DNA of 64,000 nt from Cellvibrio sp. UBA7661 (GTDB taxonomy: Bacteria; Pseudomonadota; Gammaproteobacteria; Pseudomonadales; Cellvibrionaceae): NCBI GenBank assembly GCA_002483365.1, contig DLHT01000005.1, forward strand, positions 322,713-386,712, read 5' to 3'. The translations under genes were made by a program, and so were the position numbers. The notes beneath the pieces are model-generated. The model saw nothing but the letters and a program-made list of their open reading frames with translations. It was not told the DNA's origin and searched no databases. Shown one piece after another: positions 11,076 to 20,377 of the stretch; the stretch's first letter is position 1, and every line of letters starts with the position of its first letter.

Positions 11076-12500
11076 ATGAGTCTGAGCTTGCGAATATTTA
11101 TTGTGTATCTGCTGTTTGTCGCACTGTGCAGTTATTTTGTGTTGCGCACGGTGATGGATGAAATACGCCCCGGTGTTCGCCAAACGACAGAAGAAACCTT
11201 AGTGGATACCGCGAATTTACTCGCCGAATTTTTACGCGAGCCGCTGCTCAATCGCCAACTGCAATCACCCTCAATTCGCGCCATATTGCTCGCCTACGGT
11301 CAGCGCCAACCCAACGCCAGTATTTGGGGTGTCAATAAATCACAAGTGAACCACCGCATTTATGTGACCGACAATAAAGGGATTGTATTGCTTGACTCCA
11401 GCGGGATAGCCGAAGGGCAAGATTATTCGCGCTGGAATGATGTATATCTTACGCTGCAAGGAAAATACGGCGCGCGTTCTTCGCTGGAAACACAAGGCGA
11501 TGAAAGCTCCAGCATTATGTATGTGGCAGCCCCAATCATTCATGAAAAAAAGATTATTGGCGTTGTCTCAGTCGCAAAACCCAACCGCACTGTACAGCCG
11601 TTTATTGACCGCACCCAACAGCGCCTCGGTTTATTGGGCGCAGGCTTAATCTTGCTCGGGCTGATTTCCGGTGCGCTATTTTCGTGGTGGTTTAGCCGCG
11701 AGCTGCGCCGCTTGCGCGAATATGCGTTGAAAGTCAGCCAAGGGCAGCGCGCAGTGTTGGCTCCGGGGTTAATCAATAGTGGCGAGCTGGGGCAATTAGC
11801 GCAAGCGCTGGAATCCATGCGCAAGCAGTTGGATGGCAAAGCCTATATCGAACACTACATCCAAACTTTAACGCATGAATTAAAAAGCCCACTCGCAGGG
11901 ATTCGCGCGGCGAGTGAATTATTGCAGTCACCGATGAGCGAGGAACAGCGGCAAAAATTTATCGGCAATATCGATACCGAAAGCCTGCGCTTACAACAAC
12001 TCATTGAACGCTTATTGAATCTGGCGATGGTTGAGCAGCAGCAAAAGTTGCACGACCCGCAAACGCTATTATTGAAACCACTGATCGAATCACTGGTAAA
12101 TGCGCACGCCGCACGCATTGCACAACAGGCGATCCAACTTCACATCAACATCGATGAAAATGCCAGCGTACATGGCGAGAAATTTCTGCTTGAGCAAGCG
12201 CTGTCAAACTTGCTGGACAATGCACTGGACTTTACCCCGCAAGGCGGTGAAATGACTATTCAACACACTCAGGAAAACGCACACAATGTGATTCAGGTTA
12301 TCAATCAAGGGGAGCCGATTCCTGACTTCGCAATGGCGCGGCTTACTGAAAAATTTTTCTCCCTGCCTCGCCCTGCCACCGGCCGCAAAAGTACCGGCCT
12401 GGGATTAAGTTTTGTGCAAGAAGTGATGAGCCTTCATAACGGCGAATTGCGCTTGGAAAACACGCTTCAGGGTGTGAGTGCCCAATTGCGATTTTCGTAA
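11076..12500 (+). CDS. creC: Sensor histidine kinase CreC
   Basis: The 474-residue inner-membrane kinase has one N-terminal helix (about 7-26) and a periplasmic sensor region (about 27-183) with DNKGIVLLDSSG and SSIMYVAAPI. A second helix (184-205) and a HAMP-like linker follow. The DHp domain carries His267 in THELKSPLAG, and the ATPase domain has SNLLDNALDFTP and STGLGLSFVQEV. It should phosphorylate CreB. CreC in E. coli responds to carbon and growth state; here the stimulus is unknown. The gene starts 42 nt after creB. Confidence 0.93.
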   Translation: MSLSLRIFIVYLLFVALCSYFVLRTVMDEIRPGVRQTTEETLVDTANLLAEFLREPLLNRQLQSPSIRAILLAYGQRQPNASIWGVNKSQVNHRIYVTDNKGIVLLDSSGIAEGQDYSRWNDVYLTLQGKYGARSSLETQGDESSSIMYVAAPIIHEKKIIGVVSVAKPNRTVQPFIDRTQQRLGLLGAGLILLGLISGALFSWWFSRELRRLREYALKVSQGQRAVLAPGLINSGELGQLAQALESMRKQLDGKAYIEHYIQTLTHELKSPLAGIRAASELLQSPMSEEQRQKFIGNIDTESLRLQQLIERLLNLAMVEQQQKLHDPQTLLLKPLIESLVNAHAARIAQQAIQLHINIDENASVHGEKFLLEQALSNLLDNALDFTPQGGEMTIQHTQENAHNVIQVINQGEPIPDFAMARLTEKFFSLPRPATGRKSTGLGLSFVQEVMSLHNGELRLENTLQGVSAQLRFS

Positions 12501-12532
12501 ACGTTTATTTTAAAACGCATCATCCACCCTAA

Positions 12533-12571
12533 ACTCCACACAAACTCCATATTTCGCGCATCAATACTCCA
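12533..12571 (+). promoter_or_regulatory. Phased ACTCCA repeats upstream of creD (candidate CreB tags)
   Basis: ACTCCA occurs at 12533, 12544 and 12566, i.e. with spacings of 11 and 22 bp, on the same face of the helix. The E. coli CreB tag is also a direct repeat with an 11-bp period. A possible -10 (TATAGG, 12586-12591) and a clear AAGGAG (12606-12611) follow. The sequence differs from the E. coli tag, so the role is inferred from period and position. Confidence 0.45.
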
Positions 12572-12617
12572 CATTCGCAGGCGACTATAGGTTCATCCCA
12601 TCCACAAGGAGAACCTT

Positions 12618-13946
12618 ATGAAAAAGCCTTTACTGTTTAAATTACTGACCATCGGCCTGTTAATGCTGTTGCTGTTGATTCCATTGGCGATGATTGGCAG
12701 CTCTATCGATGAACGCAAAGCCTACAGCGAACAAGTGGTACAAGACATTGCCAAAAGCTCCAGTTACAGCCAAACCATCACCGGCCCAATACTGGTGATT
12801 CCCTATATTAAAACTGAACGCATCGCCTATCTGAACGACAAAAAAGAACGCGTGTTTGAAGAAAAGGAAATCAAGGGCAAATTGTATTTCTTACCTGAGT
12901 TGTTACGTGTGGATACTGACATGAACACCGAGCTGCGCAAACGCGGTATTTATCGCGCACATTTGTATCACACACATAATCTGTTGGACGGCCACTTTTC
13001 GGTGCCCGAGCAATTTGGTTTGGGCGATGCGTTAGCAAATTACCAATTGCAACCTGCGTACATTGCGTTGGGCATCAGTGATATACGCGGCATCGAAAAT
13101 GCACTGGATCTACAATGGAACCAAAAGACATTAACGGCTGAACCAGGTAGCCATCTCAGTGCGTTGGGCAACGGCGTTCATATTAATGTAGGCGATATTG
13201 AAGCCGCCAAAAAATACAGTTTCTCACTGCCACTTCAATTACAAGGCACAGGGCATTTCAATGTAATTCCGTTAGGTAAAGAAACGCACCTTGCGCTTAA
13301 CTCCGATTGGCCTCACCCGAGTTTTATCGGCGATTACCTACCGGTGGAGCGCAGTATTTCCAGTAGTGGATTCTCCGCCCGATGGCAGACCAGTTTTTTC
13401 TCTACCAATATGTCTGAAGTCTTCGCTCGCTGCGTTAACAAACGTGAGTGCGATAGCTTTAACCAAACACAAATGGGGGTTAACTTAATTGACCCGATAA
13501 ACCAATATGTAAAAAGTGATCGCGCAATTAAATATGCGCTGCTCTTTATCGCACTCACCTTTGCCGGATTTTTCCTGTTTGAAATATTAAAGCGCCTGCA
13601 AGTGCACCCTATCCAATACGCGCTCGTCGGTTTATCGCTGGCCTTTTTTTATCTGCTGTTAATTTCATTGTCCGAACATATTGGTTTTGCAACGGCGTAT
13701 GGTGTTTCCGCAGCCGCGTGTGTGAGCTTGATCGGGTTTTATGTGAGTTATGTATTACACAGCATTGCACGCGCATTCGGTTTTACCCTTGGGCTCGCGC
13801 TGTTATATGCATTGTTATACGGCTTGCTCAGCGCGGAAGATTACGCATTGCTGATGGGATCGGTGCTGCTCTTTACCATGCTCGGTGCATTTATGGCACT
13901 CACACGAAATGTCGATTGGTACAACCTGAACGGTGCGAGTAAGTGA
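12618..13946 (+). CDS. creD: Inner-membrane protein CreD
   Basis: The 442-residue protein has an N-terminal helix (about 8-28), a large periplasmic region beginning with the family phrase SYSQTITGPILVIPY, and about six C-terminal transmembrane helices from residue 305. CreD is the main CreBC target in enterobacteria and in Aeromonas/Pseudomonas affects envelope integrity and beta-lactam response. Its molecular function is unknown. It follows creC by 117 bp, which contain phased repeats likely bound by CreB. AAGGAG lies 6 nt before the ATG. Confidence 0.94.
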   Translation: MKKPLLFKLLTIGLLMLLLLIPLAMIGSSIDERKAYSEQVVQDIAKSSSYSQTITGPILVIPYIKTERIAYLNDKKERVFEEKEIKGKLYFLPELLRVDTDMNTELRKRGIYRAHLYHTHNLLDGHFSVPEQFGLGDALANYQLQPAYIALGISDIRGIENALDLQWNQKTLTAEPGSHLSALGNGVHINVGDIEAAKKYSFSLPLQLQGTGHFNVIPLGKETHLALNSDWPHPSFIGDYLPVERSISSSGFSARWQTSFFSTNMSEVFARCVNKRECDSFNQTQMGVNLIDPINQYVKSDRAIKYALLFIALTFAGFFLFEILKRLQVHPIQYALVGLSLAFFYLLLISLSEHIGFATAYGVSAAACVSLIGFYVSYVLHSIARAFGFTLGLALLYALLYGLLSAEDYALLMGSVLLFTMLGAFMALTRNVDWYNLNGASK

Positions 13947-13999
13947 AAGATCGCTACGCAGCCACATTGTTGAAAACATCGGCATATCGCTAGCGCATC

Positions 14000-14032
14000 T
14001 ATCCACAGAAACTGTGGATAAGTTTGTGGATG
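14000..14032 (+). other. DnaA-box-like triple cluster, copy 2
   Basis: TATCCACAG (14000-14008), CTGTGGATAAG (14012-14022, containing a perfect TTATCCACA on the minus strand) and TGTGGATG (14025-14032) repeat the order and spacing of the copy at 7940. It lies between creD and the M56/M23 remnant. It is followed at 14041-14088 by an imperfect hairpin (CCTCAC/GTGAGG outer stem, CCCCCG/CGGGGG inner stem). DARS-like or DnaA-titration function is a hypothesis. Confidence 0.48.
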
Positions 14033-14040
14033 TACTTTTG

Positions 14041-14088
14041 GTAAGCCTCACAACCCCCGAAATACGGGGGCTTGGTGAGGTTGGTTAC
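14041..14088. repeat. Long imperfect hairpin downstream of the DnaA-box cluster
   Basis: Nested inverted repeats CCTCAC (14046-14051)/GTGAGG (14075-14080) and CCCCCG (14054-14059)/CGGGGG (14065-14070) form one hairpin with a GTAA...TTAC base. It has no T tract on the plus strand. It may end creD or the convergent minus-strand remnant, or be part of the neighbouring element. Confidence 0.5.
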
Positions 14089-14136
14089 TATAGCAACACA
14101 GACTGCGCACAAAAAATATCAAAAAGCAGTTATCGA

Positions 14137-14910
14137 TTATTTTGCAAACAACACAGCAGGATCAAGTATTTGCCCGCGATGGGTTAATTCAAAATGGAGG
14201 TGATTGGTTTGCGGCTTTGCGCCCATGCTGGCAAATGCCTGCCCAACCTTCAGGTGCGTGCCCACAGATACATTTACCTGATCCAAACGCACATAAGTGG
14301 ATTGCAAACCTTGCGAGTGGGATATGCGCACCATAAAACCAATATCGTGCGGTGGCTTGGTAATGCTTTCAATGACACCGGCAGCGAATGCACGCACCGG
14401 TGTGACGGTCGCGCTTGCAACACCAGGGGCAAAATCAATCCCTGCATGAAATACATCGCGTGTTGGTAAATAGCAACCTAACGGCTCATGAAAATGCACG
14501 CCGCCGGTAATGCGCCCGTTTTCCAATGGCATCACATGCGGAATCGTCACCAGCGTTTTTACTGCATCGCCTTGAATAGCAGGCGATGCCGGTTTACCCG
14601 TTCCGCCCAGAAAAAAACTCACACACAGCAAGCTGACAAGCAACGTGAGTGGCGGCCACCAGCGGTAGGTGTCGGCATTAGGGCTGACCAACGCTTGCAA
14701 ACGCAATTGCACATCTTGTGCGAGCAATGCGGGCACAGGAATTTCTTGCTGCTCTTTTACACCACCACCGAGTTGTTCAATTACGCGCAGTAATGTTTGT
14801 GCATAAACACGCGGATCAAAACCACAGCGGCGAATCGCCAGATGGTCACAGCAAATTTCACGCATCTGCGCCAACTGGCGATTGGCGTAACCAGGAGCGC
14901 TATGCAGGCC
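14137..14910 (-). pseudogene. 5'-truncated BlaR1-type (M56) / M23 peptidase fusion
   Basis: The minus strand keeps the end of an M56 antirepressor-like metallopeptidase (ANRQLAQMREICCDHLAIRR, then VYAQTLLRVIEQL), a transmembrane helix (WWPPLTLLVSLLCVSFFLGG) and a complete-looking M23/LytM domain. The M23 zinc motifs are HAGIDF and HLHFEL. The upstream M56 part with its HEXXH site is gone: beyond about 14900 the frame is only the antisense of a TonB receptor. No start codon with a ribosome site is visible, and no BlaI/MecI repressor gene remains. Intact relatives would be membrane sensors acting on cell-wall stress. The right boundary is approximate. Confidence 0.75.
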
Positions 14911-16906
14911 GCTTATCATGGGGAGGCGATACGCTGGGCGCAGTGGTTGCACTGTCGAGCGTATCAGCTGAACAAACGACCGATAACAATGAAATGAAAT
15001 ACGATGCGAACGGCATTCCCACCTTATTTGATTTATTAACACGTGAAACCAATTCTGCGATGGCGAAAATCGAATTCGCGCCGAGTGAAGAACATCATTA
15101 TATGTTGTCATCACTCTACACCGAATTTTTGGATCACGAGTTGCGCAACATGTACCAGCTGCGCGCGGATCGTGCACGCAGTGCAACACACAACGATACA
15201 ACCAATCCCACCAGCGGCGATTTGGTCGGTGTGCCGGTGCGCAGTTATTTGCAAGACGGCAATTACAAAACATCCACATTTACCAACACTCTGGGTGGCG
15301 ATCATCAACTCACCGGGTGGAAACTCAACTGGCGTTTGAATTACACAGAAACCGAATCGGATGTGAGTTTGCCCATTGTGCTGCAAGACCAAACCAATCC
15401 ATTGCAAATGCCTTCATTTAGTTACGACCGCAGCAACCCGAATATGCCGCGTGTGCAGCTCTACACTACTGTTAGCAATGGCGCGGGCGGTTATATCCGC
15501 GGCGAAGCCGTTTCGCGCATGAACCAAACCGGTTTTGGTGCACATAATTTACTGAATTATTTAATCAATTTGACGACCGAATCGGTGGTGGCAAAAACCG
15601 ATGCGGAACACGAATGGCAAATGGGCAATGCCGATGCAAGATTATCGCTCGGTGTTCAACTGGATCAGCACGATGCAGGATCACCCGGCAGCAGTTCCGC
15701 ACTCGTACCTGTCGGCCAACTGGCACAAGCAAACGGTTTAACACTGTCGCCCAATGATTTTGTGAGCGACACATTATGGAAAACTGATTTTGAGCGCGGC
15801 TTTGATGCAACCTATGTCGATAACATCGGCTTTCGCCGTCAGTTAAATAGCGTGATGGATTCGCTGATCGGCGCGGAAAAGTCGATCCGAAAAGTTTTTA
15901 TCCTGCAGAAACCCGCTACGACATCAGCGAAGATGTTCTCAGCGTTTACGCCATGAATCGCTGGCAGTGGAACGAACAGGAAATTGTAGTGGGCGTGCGC
16001 GTTGAAAAAACGGAATTGGATAGCCAGGGATTTTTTAAAGATAACACCAGCACCACCAACATCGAATTAAGTAACAGCGAGACGCAAGTGTTCCCCAGTA
16101 TTCACTGGAACATGGATATCAGTGAGCAAATGAAAATTCGCCTCGCTGCAGTCACCGGCACCAGCCGCCCCAACTTTACCGATTTGCGCGCAGGTGCTGT
16201 TGCCAATGACACCACTCAAACCGTCGGTGGTGGCAACCCCTATTTAAAACCCGAAATGGCACAAGGTATTGATGGTTCATGGGAGTGGTACTTCACCGAT
16301 GCTGCGCTTGCATCCATCGGTGTTTTTTATCGCAAGGTCGATGATGTGCTTTATGACGCAACCACCAAAGTGGGCGACGATCGCTTTGACAGCGCCGGAA
16401 TAGATCGCAGTAATTACGATTACGCCACTGTATTAAATGGCGATGAAGGTGAAATTTCCGGCGTTGAATTTGCGTACATGCACCAGTGGGAATTTTTACC
16501 AGAGCCACTACAAGGTTTTGGTATGCAAGCCAACCTCGCGCTGCTCGACAGTGAATTCACTACACCGGACGGGCGCAAATCCGCTTTCACCGGCACCTCC
16601 GATAAAGTCATCAACGCCTCAATCTTTTATGAAAACTATGGCTGGTCAGTGCAATTGAACTGGCAGTGGCGCGACGCTTGGTTGGATGACATTTCTGCCG
16701 ATGCCACCAGTGATTACTACTGGAAAGATACCGAGCGTCTGGATCTTTCCGTGCGCTACCAACTTAATGACACCATCGGCTTCTATCTGGATGCCAATAA
16801 CCTGAGCGATGAAATTGGTGTGCGCTATCAGGGAACAGAAGCATTACCCGTTGAGGTGGAAGGTTTTGGTCGTCGCTATTTGCTTGGTGTACGCGCGAGC
16901 TTCTAA
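14900..16906 (+). pseudogene. TonB-dependent receptor, 5'-truncated and frameshifted
   Basis: The plus strand encodes the beta-barrel part of an outer-membrane TonB-dependent receptor, from YAGRLSWGGDTLGA to a proper end LDANNLSDEIGVRYQG...RRYLLGVRASF. There is no signal peptide, TonB box or plug: upstream of about 14900 the frame is antisense to the peptidase remnant. The barrel is also split: the first frame ends at 15956, and the true continuation (KVDPKSFYPAETRYDISEDV) is in another frame. One missing A in the run at 15877-15880 would join GAEK to VDPKSFY. The gene is followed 51 bp later by a phosphatase lipoprotein, its probable former operon partner. Confidence 0.82.
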
Positions 16907-16957
16907 AGCGCGAACGCGGGCATTCATAAAACTAATTTTAACTATGAGGTAATTATC

Positions 16958-18115
16958 ATGAACCTGTTTGCAAAAAAGACTCTTTCCATTAACGTTCTCG
17001 CCGCCGCATTGTTAATTAGCGGCTGCCAAAACACGACGCACGAAACTGCTGCAACCAAGTCACCCGTCGTTATTCAACATGCACAATTGCTCACTCAAGA
17101 GCAGCCATTGTTAGCATCGTCACTGTTAGTAACCTGGACATTGAGCGATGCAAAAACGCCGGTGGATATTTATGTCGCCAATCATCCACACGATGAAAAA
17201 ACACTGGTTGCGCGCAACGTTACCGGCAACAGTTATTTACTGCAGCGCACACCCGACTCGCGCCAGTATATTTTTGTGCAACCGAAAACAGGCGCAGGCC
17301 AGTGGGTAGCTGAGCGCGTATTGCCATTGGAAGGTGGATTTAATTTCCGTGACCTGGGCGGCTACAGCACTAACGATGGCCGCATGGTGCAATGGGGGAA
17401 AATTTACCGCAGCGGCACCATGGTCGATTTAACCCAGCGCGACTATGAATATTTGGGCAAGCTGGATATCAATGTTATGTGTGACTTCCGCTCGCGTGAA
17501 GAAATTCAACAGGAGCCCACAGCCTGGAAAAACTTTGCACCGGATGCGGATTATCAAACCAAAGATTATTCCATGCGCGAAATGATGTCCGCATCGCTGC
17601 GTTTTGATCAGGTTAAAACTGCCGAACAAGCGCAAGAAATGTTTAAAGGCTTTTATCGCACTGGCCCTTACCGCTTCAAAAATGAATTGAGCAAAATGTT
17701 TAACGATCTTGCCGACAACAAAGCCCCACTCGCCTTTAATTGCTCAGCGGGCAAAGACCGCACCGGCATGGCCGCCGCGCTCGTACTTACCGCGCTGGAC
17801 GTACCGCGCAATTTAATTGAGCAAGACTATGCGTTAACCGAAAAAGTCGCCAACTTTGGCCAGCGCGAAATGCTGCGCCGCATGCGCGCCGAACAACAAG
17901 GTAAAACCGCTGAAGCGCCTCACTCAGGCATAGCGGCCATGCCTGCAGAAGCGCGCAATGTCTTTATGGGTTCAGACCCTATTTTTATTCAAGCAATGTT
18001 TGAAGAATTGGAAAAAAATCACGGCAGCGCACGTAATTTTATTCGCGATGAATTAAACATCGACGACCAAAAAATTGCGCGGATCCAGAAGTTATATTTA
18101 ATGGACGTAAAATAA
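16958..18115 (+). CDS. Lipoprotein protein-tyrosine/serine phosphatase (IphP-like)
   Basis: The 385-residue protein has a lipoprotein signal with lipobox LISGC (Cys23), a beta-rich N-terminal part, then a phosphatase domain beginning FNFRDLGGY. The P-loop CSAGKDRTG has the catalytic Cys262. Such secreted dual-specificity phosphatases act on phosphotyrosine/serine or on phosphorylated small molecules such as phosphoinositides or inositol phosphates. It lies 51 bp after the broken TonB receptor, which suggests the two once formed a scavenging pair for a phosphorylated substrate. The frame is intact. Start chosen at 16958, preceded by AACTATGAGGTAATTATC (GAGG). Confidence 0.88.
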   Translation: MNLFAKKTLSINVLAAALLISGCQNTTHETAATKSPVVIQHAQLLTQEQPLLASSLLVTWTLSDAKTPVDIYVANHPHDEKTLVARNVTGNSYLLQRTPDSRQYIFVQPKTGAGQWVAERVLPLEGGFNFRDLGGYSTNDGRMVQWGKIYRSGTMVDLTQRDYEYLGKLDINVMCDFRSREEIQQEPTAWKNFAPDADYQTKDYSMREMMSASLRFDQVKTAEQAQEMFKGFYRTGPYRFKNELSKMFNDLADNKAPLAFNCSAGKDRTGMAAALVLTALDVPRNLIEQDYALTEKVANFGQREMLRRMRAEQQGKTAEAPHSGIAAMPAEARNVFMGSDPIFIQAMFEELEKNHGSARNFIRDELNIDDQKIARIQKLYLMDVK

Positions 18116-18144
18116 CCAGTTAGCTAACACGGATTTTTTAAACC

Positions 18145-18163
18145 CGGGCGGTATGACCGCCCG
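18145..18163. terminator. GC-rich hairpin after the phosphatase gene
   Basis: CGGGCGG (18145-18151) and CCGCCCG (18157-18163) form a 7-bp stem with loop TATGA, 30 bp past the stop codon. No T tract follows on the plus strand, so it is only a candidate terminator. Confidence 0.45.
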
Positions 18164-18272
18164 CGGTGATTTGATTTAATGCCCGTTATTAATGTGATCG
18201 ATTGTTCATTATTTCCCATGAAAATCTAAAATTATCGCGCCCACACAACAGAATGAGGTGATACCGAAAATT

Positions 18273-18304
18273 TGGTCTATGCTAAATGATTATTTGTTAG
18301 ACCA
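18273..18304. promoter_or_regulatory. Inverted repeat upstream of TonB receptor
   Basis: TGGTCTA (18273-18279) and TAGACCA (18298-18304) are exact inverted copies 18 bp apart, 30 bp before the receptor ATG. They could be an operator or an mRNA hairpin that ends close to the ribosome site (AAAAGGAGG). No regulator is known. Confidence 0.3.
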
Positions 18305-18333
18305 GAGGATTTATAATCCCAAAAGGAGGCCGC

Positions 18334-20298
18334 ATGACATGCCAACGAATGCAGAAATTAACGTTTGCACTGGCCACACTCTTCGCGCTGGACACACCTT
18401 CCTGCCTTGCTATCACTGATTACTTCGATATGTCACTTGAGCAACTCATGCAAATAGAGGTGCTCAGTGTTTCCAAAAAATCAGAGATGGCTGCACAAGC
18501 AGCTGCGGCTGTTTACGTCGTGACGAATGACCAAATCCAGCGCTCTGGCGTTACCACCATTCCTGATGCCTTGCGCATGATCCCCGGCGTGCAGGTTGCA
18601 CGCTCCGATACCAATAGCTGGGCAATCAGCATCCGCGGTTTTAACAGCACACTGGCTAATAAATTATTAGTACTTATTGACGGACGCAGCATCTACAACC
18701 CGGTTTTTGGCGGTACCCTGTGGGAAGCACATGACCTTATGCTGGAGGATATCGAGCGCATTGAAGTCATCCGTGGCCCCGGCGGTACACTGTGGGGAGC
18801 CAACGCGGTAAACGGTGTCATTAACATTATCACCAAGCACAGCCGCGATACCCAAGGCAACCTCGCCAGTGCACTCTATGGCAATGAACAAAAAGGGATT
18901 GTCAGCGTGCGCCACGGAGGGAAACTGGACAATAAAGGCAGTTACCGTGTCTATGCCAAAGGCTTCCGGCAAGATCCATCACATAAACCTGACGGTGGCG
19001 ACACCTACGACGCCTGGGATGGCCTACGCACCGGTTTTCGTGCAGATTGGGGCAATAAGTTTACCCTGCAAGGCGATGCCTACCGTACCAACGCTGAACA
19101 ATTGCGCATCGATTATTCACTCATAGCGCCTTACATGCCCGTAAAGCAACAAGATATCCGATACCAAGGTGCACATTTGCTAGGCCGCTGGAGCGATCTA
19201 CGAACGGATCATTCACAATTAAGTATCCAGGCTTATATCGATTGGACAAAACGCGATGAGCCGTTCAATTTTGTCGATGACCGCATCACCTACGATCTGG
19301 ATGTGCAGTACAACTTCACCCCGCGTAAAGCTCATGAACTTGTTATCGGAGGAGGTTTGCGCTTGCTCAGCGATGACAAACAAGGCAACCGCAATGTGCA
19401 ATTTTCGCCGCAAAAGCGCCGCGATGAGCTGTACAGTTTTTTTATCCAGGACAAAATTACCCTGCAACCCGAAAAATGGTTTTTAACACTCGGCTCTAAA
19501 TTTGAACACAATGATTTTTCTGGCCATGAACTCCAACCTAATATTCGATTGCAATGGAACGCTACTGCAAAACAAACACTGTGGTCAGCAATTTCACGCG
19601 CAGTGCGCACCCCTACTGCAATCGAAGAAGATGCCACCAGCACCCTGGGCACTGCAGCCAATGCGCGCCTGGCCATAGTGCCAAATGACCACTTTCATCC
19701 GGAAGAATTGGTGGCCTACGAGTTAGGTTATCGCCAGCAAATCAACTCCCGAATGTCTGTGGATATCACCGCTTTCTATAACGACTATCAACACCTGATG
19801 ACCACCAGAATCCAGACTCCACAATTAGTGATCAATGATGTTGATCCACCACATCTTTTCATTCCCGTACAATTCACTAATAACATGCAAGGAAAAACCC
19901 GGGGGTTTGAGATCGCCAGCAACTGGGCATTCACTGAACACCTGAATGTCGTCATGAATTATGCCTACCTGAACTTACAGCTCGATGCAGTTGACGCTGC
20001 ACAAAAAAGTGCGACGCAACTTTACCCTCGCCACCAAGCCGGTATTGCGCTGTTTTATAGTTTTGGCAACCAATGGACATTGGATACCACGGCGACTTAT
20101 GTAGACCAATTAGCGACAACGTCCGCTTACATCCGCTGGAACTTGAACCTGGGAAAACAACTAGGAAAACACTTGCGGTTTAATCTGGTGGGGGAAAACC
20201 TGGGTGATAACCAACATCAAGAATTTGGTAGCGCTGCCGATTTAAATGCAGCAGAAATAGAACGCAGTCTATTTGCCAAAGTTACCTGGCAATTTTAA
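18334..20298 (+). CDS. TonB-dependent outer-membrane receptor
   Basis: A complete 654-residue receptor: signal peptide (about 1-27, ending CLA), plug domain (SVYVVTNDQIQRSG-like region, PDALRMIPGVQVARSDT, ISIRGFNSTLANKLLVLIDG, GTLWGANAVNGVINIITKHS; about 45-165) and a 22-strand-type barrel ending with aromatic KVTWQF. It imports a scarce ligand using TonB energy. No adjacent ABC importer or enzyme tells the substrate. A strong AAAAGGAGG precedes the ATG. It is a different subfamily from the broken receptor upstream: that one ends in ...GVRASF and is not similar in visible barrel phrases. Confidence 0.93.
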   Translation: MTCQRMQKLTFALATLFALDTPSCLAITDYFDMSLEQLMQIEVLSVSKKSEMAAQAAAAVYVVTNDQIQRSGVTTIPDALRMIPGVQVARSDTNSWAISIRGFNSTLANKLLVLIDGRSIYNPVFGGTLWEAHDLMLEDIERIEVIRGPGGTLWGANAVNGVINIITKHSRDTQGNLASALYGNEQKGIVSVRHGGKLDNKGSYRVYAKGFRQDPSHKPDGGDTYDAWDGLRTGFRADWGNKFTLQGDAYRTNAEQLRIDYSLIAPYMPVKQQDIRYQGAHLLGRWSDLRTDHSQLSIQAYIDWTKRDEPFNFVDDRITYDLDVQYNFTPRKAHELVIGGGLRLLSDDKQGNRNVQFSPQKRRDELYSFFIQDKITLQPEKWFLTLGSKFEHNDFSGHELQPNIRLQWNATAKQTLWSAISRAVRTPTAIEEDATSTLGTAANARLAIVPNDHFHPEELVAYELGYRQQINSRMSVDITAFYNDYQHLMTTRIQTPQLVINDVDPPHLFIPVQFTNNMQGKTRGFEIASNWAFTEHLNVVMNYAYLNLQLDAVDAAQKSATQLYPRHQAGIALFYSFGNQWTLDTTATYVDQLATTSAYIRWNLNLGKQLGKHLRFNLVGENLGDNQHQEFGSAADLNAAEIERSLFAKVTWQF

Positions 20299-20377
20299 CG
20301 GGCAACTGCGAATATAAGTGATAGGCATAAACCTGTTACCAAAAAAATACGATAGATGATGGTCAGCGCTCTTACCA

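Noticed and set aside
14274..15407. Open frames opposite the M56/M23 and TonB remnants, including a frame crossing the join
   Set aside because: Antisense of recognisable peptidase or receptor sequence; no independent coding evidence.
18280..18300. Fur box before the TonB receptor
   Set aside because: AAATGATTATTTG matches only part of the 19-bp consensus.
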